Below, one piece after another: positions 26,728 through 34,919 of a DNA stretch of 64,000 nt. Origin of the DNA: Paraburkholderia sp. HP33-1 (GTDB lineage Bacteria > Pseudomonadota > Gammaproteobacteria > Burkholderiales > Burkholderiaceae). The notes beneath the pieces are model-generated. The model saw only the letters and a program-made list of their open reading frames with translations, did no database searches and was not told the origin of the DNA. A program made the translations under genes and the position numbers. The stretch spans positions 2,232,001 to 2,296,000 of the forward strand of contig NZ_JAJEJR010000002.1 of the NCBI RefSeq assembly GCF_021390595.1, read 5' to 3'. How positions within the stretch are numbered: the stretch's first letter is position 1; each line of letters opens with the position of its first letter.

Positions 26728-27432
26728 ATGGAAGATTCAATTCTCTCCCCGCGCGATTTTGCGTCGCATCCCGAGTACATCTATCCGCCATACGGTTCGT
26801 CGGTCAAACGCGGTCCGACGCGTCCGCTGATTCCGCTGAAAGAGCGGCTGCGCGACCAGCGCGTGCCGGTCTACGGCACCGACGACCTCGGCGCGCTCGA
26901 CAACGACCTGACCCGTAACGCGGTACGCAACGGCGAGCCGCTCGGCGAGCGCATCATCGTGACGGGCCGCGTGCTCGACGAAGGCGGCCGCCCGGTGCGC
27001 AACACGCTCGTGGAAATCTGGCAAGCCAACGCCGCCGGCCGCTATGTTCATAAGGCCGACCAGCACGACGCGCCGCTCGACCCGAACTTCCTCGGCGCGG
27101 GCCGCTGCATCACCGATAACGAAGGCCGTTACCGCTTCCTGACCATCAAGCCGGGCGCGTATCCGTGGGGCAACCATCCGAACGCATGGCGTCCGCAGCA
27201 CATCCACTTTTCGCTGTTCGGCAACCACTTCGGCTCGCGTCTCATCACGCAGATGTACTTCCCTGGCGACCCGCTGCTCGCGTTCGACCCGATCTACCAG
27301 GGCACGCCGGAGCAAGCCCGTGAGCGCATGATCTCGAAGTTCTCGCTCGACACCACGCAAGAGGCCTATGCGCTCGGCTACGATTTCGACATCGTGCTGC
27401 GCGGCCCGAACGAAACCCCGATGGAGCGCTAA
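26728..27432 (+). CDS. pcaH: Protocatechuate 3,4-dioxygenase beta subunit
   Basis: A 234-residue intradiol ring-cleavage dioxygenase, beta chain. The N-terminal extension (PEYIYPPYGSSVKRGPTRPL) is typical of PcaH, and the iron site is visible as Tyr in AAGRYVHK (about residue 108), Tyr in YPWGNHPNAW (about 147) and two His in RPQHIHFSLFG (about 157 and 159). With PcaG it opens protocatechuate to 3-carboxy-cis,cis-muconate. A GGAGACA ribosome site precedes the ATG. The alpha-subunit gene follows after 3 bases. Confidence 0.96.
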   Translation: MEDSILSPRDFASHPEYIYPPYGSSVKRGPTRPLIPLKERLRDQRVPVYGTDDLGALDNDLTRNAVRNGEPLGERIIVTGRVLDEGGRPVRNTLVEIWQANAAGRYVHKADQHDAPLDPNFLGAGRCITDNEGRYRFLTIKPGAYPWGNHPNAWRPQHIHFSLFGNHFGSRLITQMYFPGDPLLAFDPIYQGTPEQARERMISKFSLDTTQEAYALGYDFDIVLRGPNETPMER

Positions 27433-27435
27433 GCC

Positions 27436-28023
27436 ATGACGACCCTCAAGCAAACGCCTTCGCAAACCGTTGGTCCGTACTTCGCCTACGGTCTTTGCCC
27501 GCAGCAATACGACTTCGACTACAAGAGCCTGTTCACGCACGTTCTGGCCGACATGGAAGCGGCTGGCGAGCACATCACGATCGTCGGTCAGGTGTTCGAC
27601 GGCGACGGCAAGGTGGTCGGCGACGCGATGATCGAGATGTCGCAAGTCGACTCGAACGGCCACTATCCGGAATCGCGCGAGGAAGTCCTGAAGACCGGCT
27701 TTCACGGCTTTGCGCGCGTCGGCACCGGTACGGATCCGCACAAGCGCTTCATCGTCCAAACGGTGAAGCCGGGCCGCGCGAACTCCGGCGAAGCGCCGCA
27801 CATCAACGTAATCCTGACGATGCGCGGCATGCTGCTGCACACGTTCACGCGCATCTACTTCGAGGACGAAGCGCAGGCGAACGAACAGGACGCCGTGCTC
27901 GCGTCGGTGCCGGCCGAGCGCCGCGGCACGCTGATCGCACGTCGCGACCCGAAGGCGGCCAACGTGTATCGCTTCGACATCCACATGCAGGGCGACAAGG
28001 AAACCGTGTTTTTCGACCTGTAA
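27436..28023 (+). CDS. pcaG: Protocatechuate 3,4-dioxygenase alpha subunit
   Basis: A 195-residue alpha chain. It has the family start TPSQTVGPYFAYGLCP, the intradiol fold core (DGDGKVVGDAMIEMSQVDSN) and HINVILTMRGMLLHTFTRIY. As usual for PcaG the iron-ligand set is not complete, because catalysis occurs at the PcaH site while the alpha chain shapes the active-site cleft. It follows pcaH by 3 bases and is closed by a strong terminator at 28062-28087. The rest of the beta-ketoadipate pathway (pcaB, C, D, I, J, F) is not in this window. Confidence 0.96.
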   Translation: MTTLKQTPSQTVGPYFAYGLCPQQYDFDYKSLFTHVLADMEAAGEHITIVGQVFDGDGKVVGDAMIEMSQVDSNGHYPESREEVLKTGFHGFARVGTGTDPHKRFIVQTVKPGRANSGEAPHINVILTMRGMLLHTFTRIYFEDEAQANEQDAVLASVPAERRGTLIARRDPKAANVYRFDIHMQGDKETVFFDL

Positions 28024-28061
28024 TGCGCGATCTGTCGCGAAACTCCGAGCAGTAAAAAATG

Positions 28062-28087
28062 AGCCCGCCTTGCGCGGGCTTTTTTTC
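28062..28087 (+). terminator. Intrinsic terminator after pcaHG
   Basis: AGCCCGC-CTTGC-GCGGGCT followed by seven T: a perfect 7-bp stem with a strong U tract, 38 bases after the pcaG stop. Confidence 0.93.
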
Positions 28088-28113
28088 GCGCGAACGCTTC
28101 GCGGCGCGCTGGC

Positions 28114-28386
28114 TTACGCTTCGCAGCGGAAATGATCGATGCTTTGTCCGGCGTGAATCGCGCGCGCGAGCCACGCCGGTTTGTCGCCATGACCGTCCCA
28201 CGTGTTGCCGAACGCGTCGCGATACAGCACCGCGGCCACCGCATTCGCATCGGCTTCGAGCGATTCGGCCAGCGCTTCCATTGTGATGTTGTAATCATCC
28301 ATGCGGCGGCGGATCCACGCGATCATGCGCTCGCGCAGGTTCTCATCGCGTTGGAACAGTCGTTGTTGTCGTTCCAGTTCTTTCAT
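28114..28386 (-). CDS. Small H-NS-family nucleoid-associated protein
   Basis: A 90-residue protein whose C-terminal part (YRDAFGNTWDGHGDKPAWLA, then GQSIDHF) has the layout of the H-NS DNA-binding domain (compare YRD..G.TW.G.G..P.W). The usual Arg-Gly-Arg minor-groove hook is replaced by Gly-His-Gly, which is unusual and may weaken AT-hook-like DNA binding. The N-terminal half is a charged helix (ERQQRLFQRDENLRERMIAW) suited to oligomerisation. Burkholderiales carry many H-NS paralogues. No good ribosome site was seen before the ATG at 28386. Family call is moderately sure; role unknown. Confidence 0.65.
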   Translation of the reverse strand: MKELERQQRLFQRDENLRERMIAWIRRRMDDYNITMEALAESLEADANAVAAVLYRDAFGNTWDGHGDKPAWLARAIHAGQSIDHFRCEA

Positions 28387-28862
28387 AAGTTATCGGTGTC
28401 GTAGCTCTTGATGGCATTAGACAAACAGGCATTTCGCAATAGAACGCGAAGCCTGTGCGTAATTCAATTTGAGCGGAAGCAATTCGACGAATTCACGCGA
28501 TCCTTGCAAATGCGTGGAAACCCGCGTTCGCAACTGATGCCCTGTCAAATCCTGAATTTAATCGCCTGAGTTGAAGCGCTGAGATCAAGCGAATCAGCTA
28601 CCCGAAGAATCGGCGTGGCTCGAATTGCGCCCGTGTTTCGCCTGATGGGTCGCCTCGTTGTTGCGGGGGAGCTTCGGCGTATGGAAAGTCATTCTAGCAT
28701 TCGATGTATTTTGGCCGCAGCAAAGGAGTTTTTCCAATTGCGTTTATTGCAGGACTTCCGGCTTTTCGGTATTCGTGGCTTCCGTCGCGCGATTGGCGCA
28801 GAATGCGAGACTCGATTCTCGCCAGAAGGTCCGATATCGGTCCGCCACCAGGAGACACGACA
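28387..28862. other. Intergenic region between the H-NS-like gene and the LysE gene
   Basis: 476 bases without a convincing gene, visibly richer in AT than its neighbours. It should hold the promoters of the two divergent genes. A 10-bp perfect palindrome CCGATATCGG lies at 28831-28840, 22 bases upstream of the LysE start, and could be an operator. Short open frames here have no ribosome sites and no family features. Confidence 0.5.
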
Positions 28863-29501
28863 ATGCCCGCCTCAACCGCCATCCTCACGATCCTGGCCGC
28901 GCTGCTGTTAGGCGCGATGAGCCCAGGGCCGAGCTTCGTCATCGTCGCGCGCAACGCGATCGGCCTGTCGCGTGGCGACGGTCTCGCGACGGCGCTCGGC
29001 ATGGGCATCGGCGGTGTGTTCTTTAGCGGCATCGCGCTGCTCGGGCTCTATACGCTGCTCGCGACGGTCGAATGGCTCTATGTCGGGCTGAAAGTGGCCG
29101 GCGGGGTCTACCTGGTCTATCTCGCGTCGAAAATCTGGCGCGGCGCCGCGAAGCCGCTCGCTTTCAGCGAGACGCAAACCGGCAGCGGCGGCAATCCGCG
29201 CAAATCGTTCTGGATCGGCTTGAGCACGCAGCTGAGCAATCCGAAAACGGCGGTCTATTACGGCAGTATCTTCGCTGCGCTGCTGCCGCAGCATCCGCCG
29301 GTGTGGTGCTATTTCGCGCTGCCGCCGGCGATCTTCGCGATCGAAGCGGGCTGGTATACGATCGTCGCACTGTGCTTTTCGAGCAAACGGCCGCGCGAAA
29401 TATATCTGCGCTGGAAGGCGTGGATCGATCGCATGGCGGCGGGCGCGGTGACCGCGCTGGGCTTGCGGCTGATTCTGACCGCGCACAAGGTCGGGATCTG
29501 A
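28863..29501 (+). CDS. LysE/RhtB-family amino-acid exporter
   Basis: A 212-residue inner-membrane protein with about six hydrophobic segments and the family N-terminus AALLLGAMSPGPSFVIVARN at residues ~11-30. The conserved FWIGLSTQLSNPKTAVYYGS segment lies near 120-140. LysE/RhtB proteins export basic or neutral amino acids and related metabolites; the substrate here is unknown. A CAGGAGACA ribosome site precedes the ATG at 28863; longer in-frame versions have none. It ends 20 bases from the convergent acyl-CoA ligase gene. Confidence 0.9.
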   Translation: MPASTAILTILAALLLGAMSPGPSFVIVARNAIGLSRGDGLATALGMGIGGVFFSGIALLGLYTLLATVEWLYVGLKVAGGVYLVYLASKIWRGAAKPLAFSETQTGSGGNPRKSFWIGLSTQLSNPKTAVYYGSIFAALLPQHPPVWCYFALPPAIFAIEAGWYTIVALCFSSKRPREIYLRWKAWIDRMAAGAVTALGLRLILTAHKVGI

Positions 29502-29521
29502 CGACAGCGCCAGGCGGCGCG

Positions 29522-31156
29522 TTACCCCTTTCCTTCCGCCTTGATCCGCGCTCGCAACTCGAACTTCTGGATCTTCCCCGTCGACGTCTTCGGCAACTCA
29601 CCAAAGCGCACCGCCTTCGGCAACTTGTAGCCGGCGAGAAACAGCCGGCAGTGCGCGATGATCTCCTCCTCGGTCACCTGCGCGCCTTCCTTCAGCTCGA
29701 TGAACGCGCACGGCACCTCGCCCCACTTCGGATCGGCCATCGCGACCACCGCCGCCACCGATACCGCCGGATGCCGGTACAACGTGTCCTCCACCTCGAT
29801 GCTCGAAATGTTCTCGCCACCCGAAATGATGATGTCCTTGCTGCGGTCACGGATGCGGATATAGCCGTCGGCCGTGCGCACGCCGAGATCGCCGGTATGG
29901 AACCAGCCGCCGTTGAAAGCCGCTTCGGTCGCGCGTTCGTTCTTCAGATAGCCCTTCATGCAGATGTTGCCGCGGAACATGATCTCGCCGATCGTTTCGC
30001 CATCGTCCGGCACCGGCGCGAGCGTGTCAGGATCGAGCACCGCGACCGCTGCCTGGAGGTGATAGCGCACACCCTGGCGCGCGGTCAGATCGGCACGGCT
30101 TTGATCGTCGAGCGCGTCCCATTCGTCCTGCTTTGCGCAGACGGCCGCCGGTCCGTACGTTTCAGTGAGCCCGTACACATGGGTCAGGTCAAAGCCGATC
30201 TGCTTCATCTTCGCGATCACCGCGGGCGGCGGCGCGGCGCCCGCGACCATCGTCGACACGCGATGCGTGATGCCCTCACGCCATTCGGCCGGCGCATTCG
30301 CGAGCGAACTCTGCACGATCGGCGCGCCGCAATAATGGGTGATGCGTTCGCGGCGAATCAGTTCGAACACGGTCTTCGCGTCGAACTTGCGCAGGCAGAC
30401 GTTGACGCCGGCGCGCGCGGCCACGGTCCACGGGAAGCACCAGCCGTTGCAGTGAAACAACGGCAGCGTCCATAGATAGACCGCGTGCTTCGGCATGTCC
30501 CACTCAAGAATGTTGCTCAGCGCGTTCAGATACGCGCCGCGGTGATGGTAGACGACGCCCTTCGGATCACCGGTCGTGCCCGACGTGTAGTTCAGCGTGA
30601 TCGCATCCCATTCGTCGGCGGGCGGGACCCACTCGAACGAAGGGTCGCCGGTTTGCAGGAACGCTTCGTAATCGGTCGCACGGATGAATTGCGCGGCGTC
30701 GGCGGGTTGCACATCGGCCACGCTGATGATGCGCAGGTCCGGGAATTCGAGCGCCGCGCGGTGCGCGAACTCGCCGTATTCGGTGTCGACGATCAGCGCC
30801 TTCGCCTCGCCGTGACGCAGCATGAACAGCACCGTCGCGACGTCGAGCCGCGTGTTCAGCGTGTTGAGCACGGCACCTGCCATCGGCACGCCGAAGTGCG
30901 CTTCGACCATCGGCGGGATGTTCGGCAGCAACGCGGCGACCGTATCGCCGCGGCCGATGCCGGCCTCTTGCAGCGCGCTCGCGAGCCGCCGCGCGCGCTT
31001 GTAAGTCTCGCGCCAGTTGCGGCGAATCTCCCCGTGAATGATCGCGGGCCGCTCGCCATACACTTGTGCTGCTCGCACGAGGAAGTCGATCGGCGTCAAC
31101 GGGACGTAATTGGCCTCGCGCCGCCCGAGACCTTCTTCAAACATGTGCTGTGTCAT
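29522..31156 (-). CDS. AMP-dependent acyl-CoA synthetase/ligase
   Basis: A 544-residue ANL-superfamily ligase that makes acyl-CoA through an acyl-AMP. Core motifs are the P-loop-like TLNYTSGTTGDPKGV near residue 185, YGLTETYGP near 322, WFHTGDLGVRTADGYIRIRD near 420 and the catalytic Lys segment PKTSTGKIQKFELR near 526. Sequence and length are closest to the medium-chain/3-methylmercaptopropionyl-CoA ligase type often named acyl-CoA synthetase in Burkholderiales; the true substrate is not determinable. It is divergent from a porin gene, with an 18-bp palindrome in the intergenic region. Confidence 0.9.
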   Translation of the reverse strand: MTQHMFEEGLGRREANYVPLTPIDFLVRAAQVYGERPAIIHGEIRRNWRETYKRARRLASALQEAGIGRGDTVAALLPNIPPMVEAHFGVPMAGAVLNTLNTRLDVATVLFMLRHGEAKALIVDTEYGEFAHRAALEFPDLRIISVADVQPADAAQFIRATDYEAFLQTGDPSFEWVPPADEWDAITLNYTSGTTGDPKGVVYHHRGAYLNALSNILEWDMPKHAVYLWTLPLFHCNGWCFPWTVAARAGVNVCLRKFDAKTVFELIRRERITHYCGAPIVQSSLANAPAEWREGITHRVSTMVAGAAPPPAVIAKMKQIGFDLTHVYGLTETYGPAAVCAKQDEWDALDDQSRADLTARQGVRYHLQAAVAVLDPDTLAPVPDDGETIGEIMFRGNICMKGYLKNERATEAAFNGGWFHTGDLGVRTADGYIRIRDRSKDIIISGGENISSIEVEDTLYRHPAVSVAAVVAMADPKWGEVPCAFIELKEGAQVTEEEIIAHCRLFLAGYKLPKAVRFGELPKTSTGKIQKFELRARIKAEGKG

Positions 31157-31255
31157 TGCATCGTCTCCTAAGGCGCCAGCCGCGCCACCGATTGTTGTGA
31201 TCGTGTTCTTATGGGTGAATCGGAACCTAGCCTAACCATTGTCGTCATGAAATGT

Positions 31256-31273
31256 CTGTCATTCAAATGACAG
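31256..31273. promoter_or_regulatory. 18-bp perfect palindrome between the acyl-CoA ligase and porin genes
   Basis: CTGTCATT-CA-AATGACAG has 8-bp perfect arms and a 2-base centre. It lies 100 bases upstream of the ligase start (minus strand) and 183 bases upstream of the porin start (plus strand). The shape suits a TetR- or GntR-type operator. No candidate regulator gene lies adjacent. Confidence 0.5.
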
Positions 31274-31455
31274 AGTGGCGCACCTGGTGTCGCGCCCTGG
31301 AAAAGCGCAATAGTCAAAAATGGCAATAAGTTATTGCGCCAAAGCGCTGATGGCGCGGCGCGGACCGTCGTCTATCATCGGCGCGCCCGGCGCCGCCCCC
31401 CTTGGCGCGCGCCGCGTATGAACTAGAAAATCTCTCTCCACACGCAGGACATCCA

Positions 31456-32595
31456 TTGAGACCCATCCGCTCTATCAAGACCGCCGCGCTCGTCGGCGCC
31501 GCCGCCCTTGCCGTGACGTCCGAACAAGCTTCGGCGCAAAGCTCGGTCACGCTGTATGGCGTTGCCGACGTCAGCGTGCGCTACCTGACGAACACGAACG
31601 CAAAAAACGACAACCGTCTGTACATGACGAACGGCGCGATCACCAATAGCCGCTGGGGTTTGCGCGGCTCGGAAGACCTCGGCGGCGGTCTCAAGGCGAT
31701 TTTCGATCTGGAAAGCGGTATCAACCTGCAGGACGGCTCGGCGTCGGACAAGCAGCGCCTCTTCAACCGCAACGCCTATGTCGGCGTCAGCAGCCCGTAC
31801 GGCACGCTGACACTCGGTCGCCAGAAGACACCGCTGTTCGACCTGCTCGGCGACACCTACGACCCGCTCACGGTCGGTAACTACTTCGAGAACTCGTGGC
31901 TGCCGGGCGCGCTCGGCGCGGGGCTGTACGCGGATAACGCGGTCAAGTACACCGGCACGTTCAAGGGCCTGACGGTGGCCGCGATGTACTCGTTCGGCAC
32001 GAACTCGGAATCGACCGGCGAGGGCGGCTTCTCGGGCCAGGTGCCGGGCCATCTCGGCGCAGGCAACATGTACGGCTTCACGCTGTCGTACGTGGCGGGT
32101 CCGCTGTCGGTCGCGGCCGGTGTGCAGCAGAACAGCGACAACAGCAATCACAAGCAGACCATCTACAACGCGAACGCGGTCTATGCGTTCAGCTCGACGA
32201 AGCTGTACGTCGGCTATCTGCATTCGAAGGACGACACCGGCTTCGTCGACAGCGCGCTCGCGCAGCAGACGCTCGTGCCGGGCGTCGATATCGTCAAGGG
32301 CTCGGGCCGCATCGACAACGGCCCGTTCGCCGGCGTCACGTGGCAGGCCACGCGCGCGCTGACACTGACGGGCGCCGCGTACTACGACCACATGTCGAAT
32401 GCGGCCATCGGCGACGGTCAGCTCGGCAGCGGCTATCGCTACACGTTCGTCGCACTGGCCGAGTACGCGTTGTCGAAGCGCACCGAGGTGTACGGCACCG
32501 TCGATTTCGACAAGGTGTCGGGCGCGGCCTCGGTCGAACTGCCGGGCCGCAACAACCAGACCGGCGTTGCGCTCGGTCTGCGGACGATCTTCTAA
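31456..32595 (+). CDS. Gram-negative trimeric porin (first of two convergent porins)
   Basis: A 379-residue outer-membrane porin of the betaproteobacterial type. A signal peptide (IRSIKTAALVGAAALAVTSE, cleavage after ASA) is followed by QSSVTLYGVADVSVRYLTNT, WGLRGSEDLGGGLKAIFDLE and a C-terminal Phe (ALGLRTIF), all typical of 16-strand porins. The best start is TTG 31456, with an AGGA ribosome site 7 bases upstream and directly preceding a charged signal-peptide N-terminus; ATG 31402 is in frame but would add 18 residues before the signal. It is terminated at 32619-32647 and faces another porin gene. Confidence 0.9.
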   Translation: MRPIRSIKTAALVGAAALAVTSEQASAQSSVTLYGVADVSVRYLTNTNAKNDNRLYMTNGAITNSRWGLRGSEDLGGGLKAIFDLESGINLQDGSASDKQRLFNRNAYVGVSSPYGTLTLGRQKTPLFDLLGDTYDPLTVGNYFENSWLPGALGAGLYADNAVKYTGTFKGLTVAAMYSFGTNSESTGEGGFSGQVPGHLGAGNMYGFTLSYVAGPLSVAAGVQQNSDNSNHKQTIYNANAVYAFSSTKLYVGYLHSKDDTGFVDSALAQQTLVPGVDIVKGSGRIDNGPFAGVTWQATRALTLTGAAYYDHMSNAAIGDGQLGSGYRYTFVALAEYALSKRTEVYGTVDFDKVSGAASVELPGRNNQTGVALGLRTIF

Positions 32596-32618
32596 ATCGC
32601 TGAATCGTTACGGCAAAG

Positions 32619-32647
32619 CGGCGTCCCCTGGGACGCCGTTTTTTTTT
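32619..32647 (+). terminator. Intrinsic terminator of the first porin
   Basis: CGGCGTCCC-CT-GGGACGCCG stem (9 bp) followed by nine T, 24 bases after the porin stop codon. Confidence 0.95.
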
Positions 32648-32689
32648 GCCTCGCATACGGCAGCCGACTCACCGGTCAGCCGCGCGCAT

Positions 32690-32714
32690 AAAAAAAGGTG
32701 CCGCGAACGGCACC
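32690..32714 (-). terminator. Intrinsic terminator of the second porin
   Basis: On the minus strand GGTGCCG-TTCG-CGGCACC (7-bp stem, stable TTCG loop) is followed by seven T, 31 bases after the stop of the minus-strand porin gene. Confidence 0.95.
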
Positions 32715-32745
32715 TTTTCGTACAACAGGCAGCTTCTGCTGAAGC

Positions 32746-33900
32746 TTAGAAGCGGTGACGCAGACCGACCGTAGCAGCCGTCTGGTTCTTCGACGACGAG
32801 GTCGGAACCGTGTTGTCGCCGCTGTAGATCGAAGCCACGCCGCCGTCGCCCATTGCGTGCTGGTACACAGCCTGAGCGTAGACGTCGGTGCGACGCGACA
32901 GCGAGTAGTCAGCCTGCAGGCCGATCTGGTGGTAACGGGTCTTCATGTCGTTACCGTCGGCGTTGATGCCGTAGCCGCGTGCGTCGGTGAACGTGTACGC
33001 AATGCCGAGGCCCAGAGCCGGGGTCACGTTGTACTTGCCGTTGATTTCGTAGTTGTTGGAGTGGCCTTGACGCTGACCAGCTGCTGCGCCAACGAGGTTG
33101 TCAATGCGCGATTGCGTCCAGGCCACGCCGACCAGCGCCGGGCCGAAGCCGTACGAAGCGCCTGCGCCGAACTGACGCTGACGGAAGTCGCCGGTCAGCA
33201 CGCCTGCGGTGTTCGCCACCACGCCGTCCGATGCGCCGCTCGTGTTAGCAGCCGGGTTGTTTTGCTGAGCGTAGGCAGCACCGAGGTGCAGGCCTTGCCA
33301 CTGGTATGCGGCGCCCAAGCTGTACTGACGGTTGTTTGCGAAGCCGCCAGCCTGGTTCGAGAAGCCGTACGTGCCGCCGAACGTGAAGCCAGCGTAGTTA
33401 GCGCTCGAGTACTTGACCGAGTTGTTGACTGCCAGACCGCCGTTGGTGTTCAGGTTGTCGTTGTTGAACGGGTGCGCGAAGTACGTGCCGCCCCAGCTGC
33501 CCGTTGCGGTCAGCGGTGCGAGGTAGTCCTGCGCTGCGTCGAACTGGCGACCCAGCGTGACCGTACCGAATTGCGAGCTCGACAGACCGACGAAGGCCTG
33601 ACGGGTGAACATGCCGTTGTTGTTGGTGTTGTTGTTGGCAAACTTGCCGTTGTTGATGTTGAAGCCGCTTTCCAACGTGAAGATTGCCTTCAGACCGCCG
33701 CCCAGATCTTCCGAACCGCGCAGGCCGAACATGCTCTGGTTGATACCGCCGCTACCTGCTGCCCACTTGGAGTTGTGAGCAACGTTGCTGGTGTACGTCA
33801 GACCTGCGTCCAGCAGACCGTACAGGGTCACGCTGCTTTGTGCGTGAGCGACCGAAGCGAACGATGCGGCAGCCGCAACGACGATGAGACTCTTTTTCAT
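32746..33900 (-). CDS. Gram-negative trimeric porin (major type, second of two convergent porins)
   Basis: A 384-residue porin. Signal peptide MKKSLIVVAAAASFASVAHA with cleavage at AHA-QSS, then QSSVTLYGLLDAGLTYTSNV and FGLRGSEDLGGGLKAIFTLE, ending in Phe (TVGLRHRF). It resembles the abundant OpcP/Omp38-type porins of Burkholderia. Codon use is strongly biased to a small set (CAG, GCC, AAC, GGC), consistent with high expression. A TTGGAG ribosome site precedes the ATG, and a long AT-rich leader lies upstream. It differs clearly from the first porin in loop regions, so the two are not a recent duplication. Confidence 0.95.
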   Translation of the reverse strand: MKKSLIVVAAAASFASVAHAQSSVTLYGLLDAGLTYTSNVAHNSKWAAGSGGINQSMFGLRGSEDLGGGLKAIFTLESGFNINNGKFANNNTNNNGMFTRQAFVGLSSSQFGTVTLGRQFDAAQDYLAPLTATGSWGGTYFAHPFNNDNLNTNGGLAVNNSVKYSSANYAGFTFGGTYGFSNQAGGFANNRQYSLGAAYQWQGLHLGAAYAQQNNPAANTSGASDGVVANTAGVLTGDFRQRQFGAGASYGFGPALVGVAWTQSRIDNLVGAAAGQRQGHSNNYEINGKYNVTPALGLGIAYTFTDARGYGINADGNDMKTRYHQIGLQADYSLSRRTDVYAQAVYQHAMGDGGVASIYSGDNTVPTSSSKNQTAATVGLRHRF

Positions 33901-34539
33901 GGAAACTCCAATTCGAAAAATTTATACGGGGAGCAGAATCTGCCTCAGCAGCCGATGCATCGCATCTGCCGCCGCCCGGTTGGCCGAACCAGTGGGATCG
34001 ACCGGGCACCCTTGAAGCGAAGCGTGAGTGTAGGGGGACACCCTGGTAGCGGCGCCGGCAATTCACGCAACAGGATTTTTCGAAATTCGCAACAATGTTG
34101 GAGCCGATGGGGATAACTTCTTGTTTTTCCGACGTTTATTGCAATATCAAGGTGCCGGATCAGATGCTCCAGCCAAAATGAATACGCAATACCTCAATAA
34201 CCTGAGTTGTGCGTTTGCAACAGTCCTTTAATACGCGTGACGTAATCGGGTCGGAGCAAATTGATGAAAAGGCCGTTGTGATTATTTGTAACCACCCGGT
34301 TGAAGTGACAGTTTTCTGCGTCTTGTCCGAACTTTATTTTGTGATCGCCGGAACTTAATGAGGTTAATGCTGTCTTTGTGGCGCGACCGGTAATTAACCG
34401 GTTTCCTGTGCGGCGATTAATCTGCCAAACAATTACGACGGCTTATTCACGTCATTCCTATTGGCCGACGTCTGCAATGGCGGCCGCCCCTTAGTGGCAC
34501 ACCGGCCAGAGCTCGCCGCGTCGAATCAGCATCACAATT

Positions 34540-34563
34540 AAAAAGACCGCCTTTGCGGCGGCC
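34540..34563 (-). terminator. Orphan terminator-like hairpin
   Basis: On the minus strand GGCCGCC-GCAAA-GGCGGTC (7 pairs including one G-U) is followed by TTTTTAATT. No protein gene ends just upstream of it on that strand, so it could close a small noncoding RNA starting somewhere in 34564-34870. Confidence 0.5.
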
Positions 34564-34874
34564 TTCTGATTTTTCGCTTTAGCGAGAACCCGCACTCGCA
34601 TTTTTATAAGATGCGCACGCGACTCGAAGAAGCCTTCAGCGCAGGCGTTGCCCGGAGGTGAATTGCGGCGCCGGCCGCCGCATGACAAAACTTGGGCTGA
34701 AAGCGGATGGCATGCATCGGCAAGCCTTCCGTATTCAATTAGTGGCGAAGCCGCGCCCTCTTTCACACGGAGTTTCCCTGATTACGCGCGATCACTGCTT
34801 ATGGTTTGGACCGCTACGGCCTTGGGCGTCGTAGAGCGACGCTCCCGGCAGGGCTTGAGTCTATGCTTCGCGCC

Positions 34875-34907
34875 AAAACAAAAAGGGTTCCGGAATTCGG
34901 AACCCTT
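34875..34907 (-). terminator. Intrinsic terminator of the tRNA gene
   Basis: On the minus strand AAGGGTTCC-GAATTCC-GGAACCCTT (9-bp perfect stem) is followed by TTTGTTTT, 12 bases after the encoded CCA end of the tRNA. Confidence 0.9.
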
Positions 34908-34919
34908 CTCTTGATACTT

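Larger units (their letters stand above)
33901..34919. other. Long AT-rich intergenic region upstream of the second porin
   Basis: About 1 kb without a convincing gene. The part at 34080-34480 is clearly richer in AT than the genome around it. It contains two ACCGGT palindromes 5 bases apart (34384-34400), a terminator-like hairpin on the minus strand (34540-34563) with no recognisable gene in front of it, and the tRNA terminator at 34875-34907. The porin promoter is expected here; a TATAAA on the minus strand near 33921 is close to the start codon. A 91-codon open frame (34491-34766, minus) crosses the hairpin and shows no family features, so it is not called. Confidence 0.5.

Noticed and set aside
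31456..33900. The two porins as a recent tandem duplication.
   Set aside because: They are convergent, differ in length and in most surface-loop sequences, and share only the family-wide segments.
34491..34766. A 91-codon minus-strand frame upstream of the major porin.
   Set aside because: It reads through a terminator-like hairpin, has no ribosome site and no recognisable family; a noncoding explanation is more likely.
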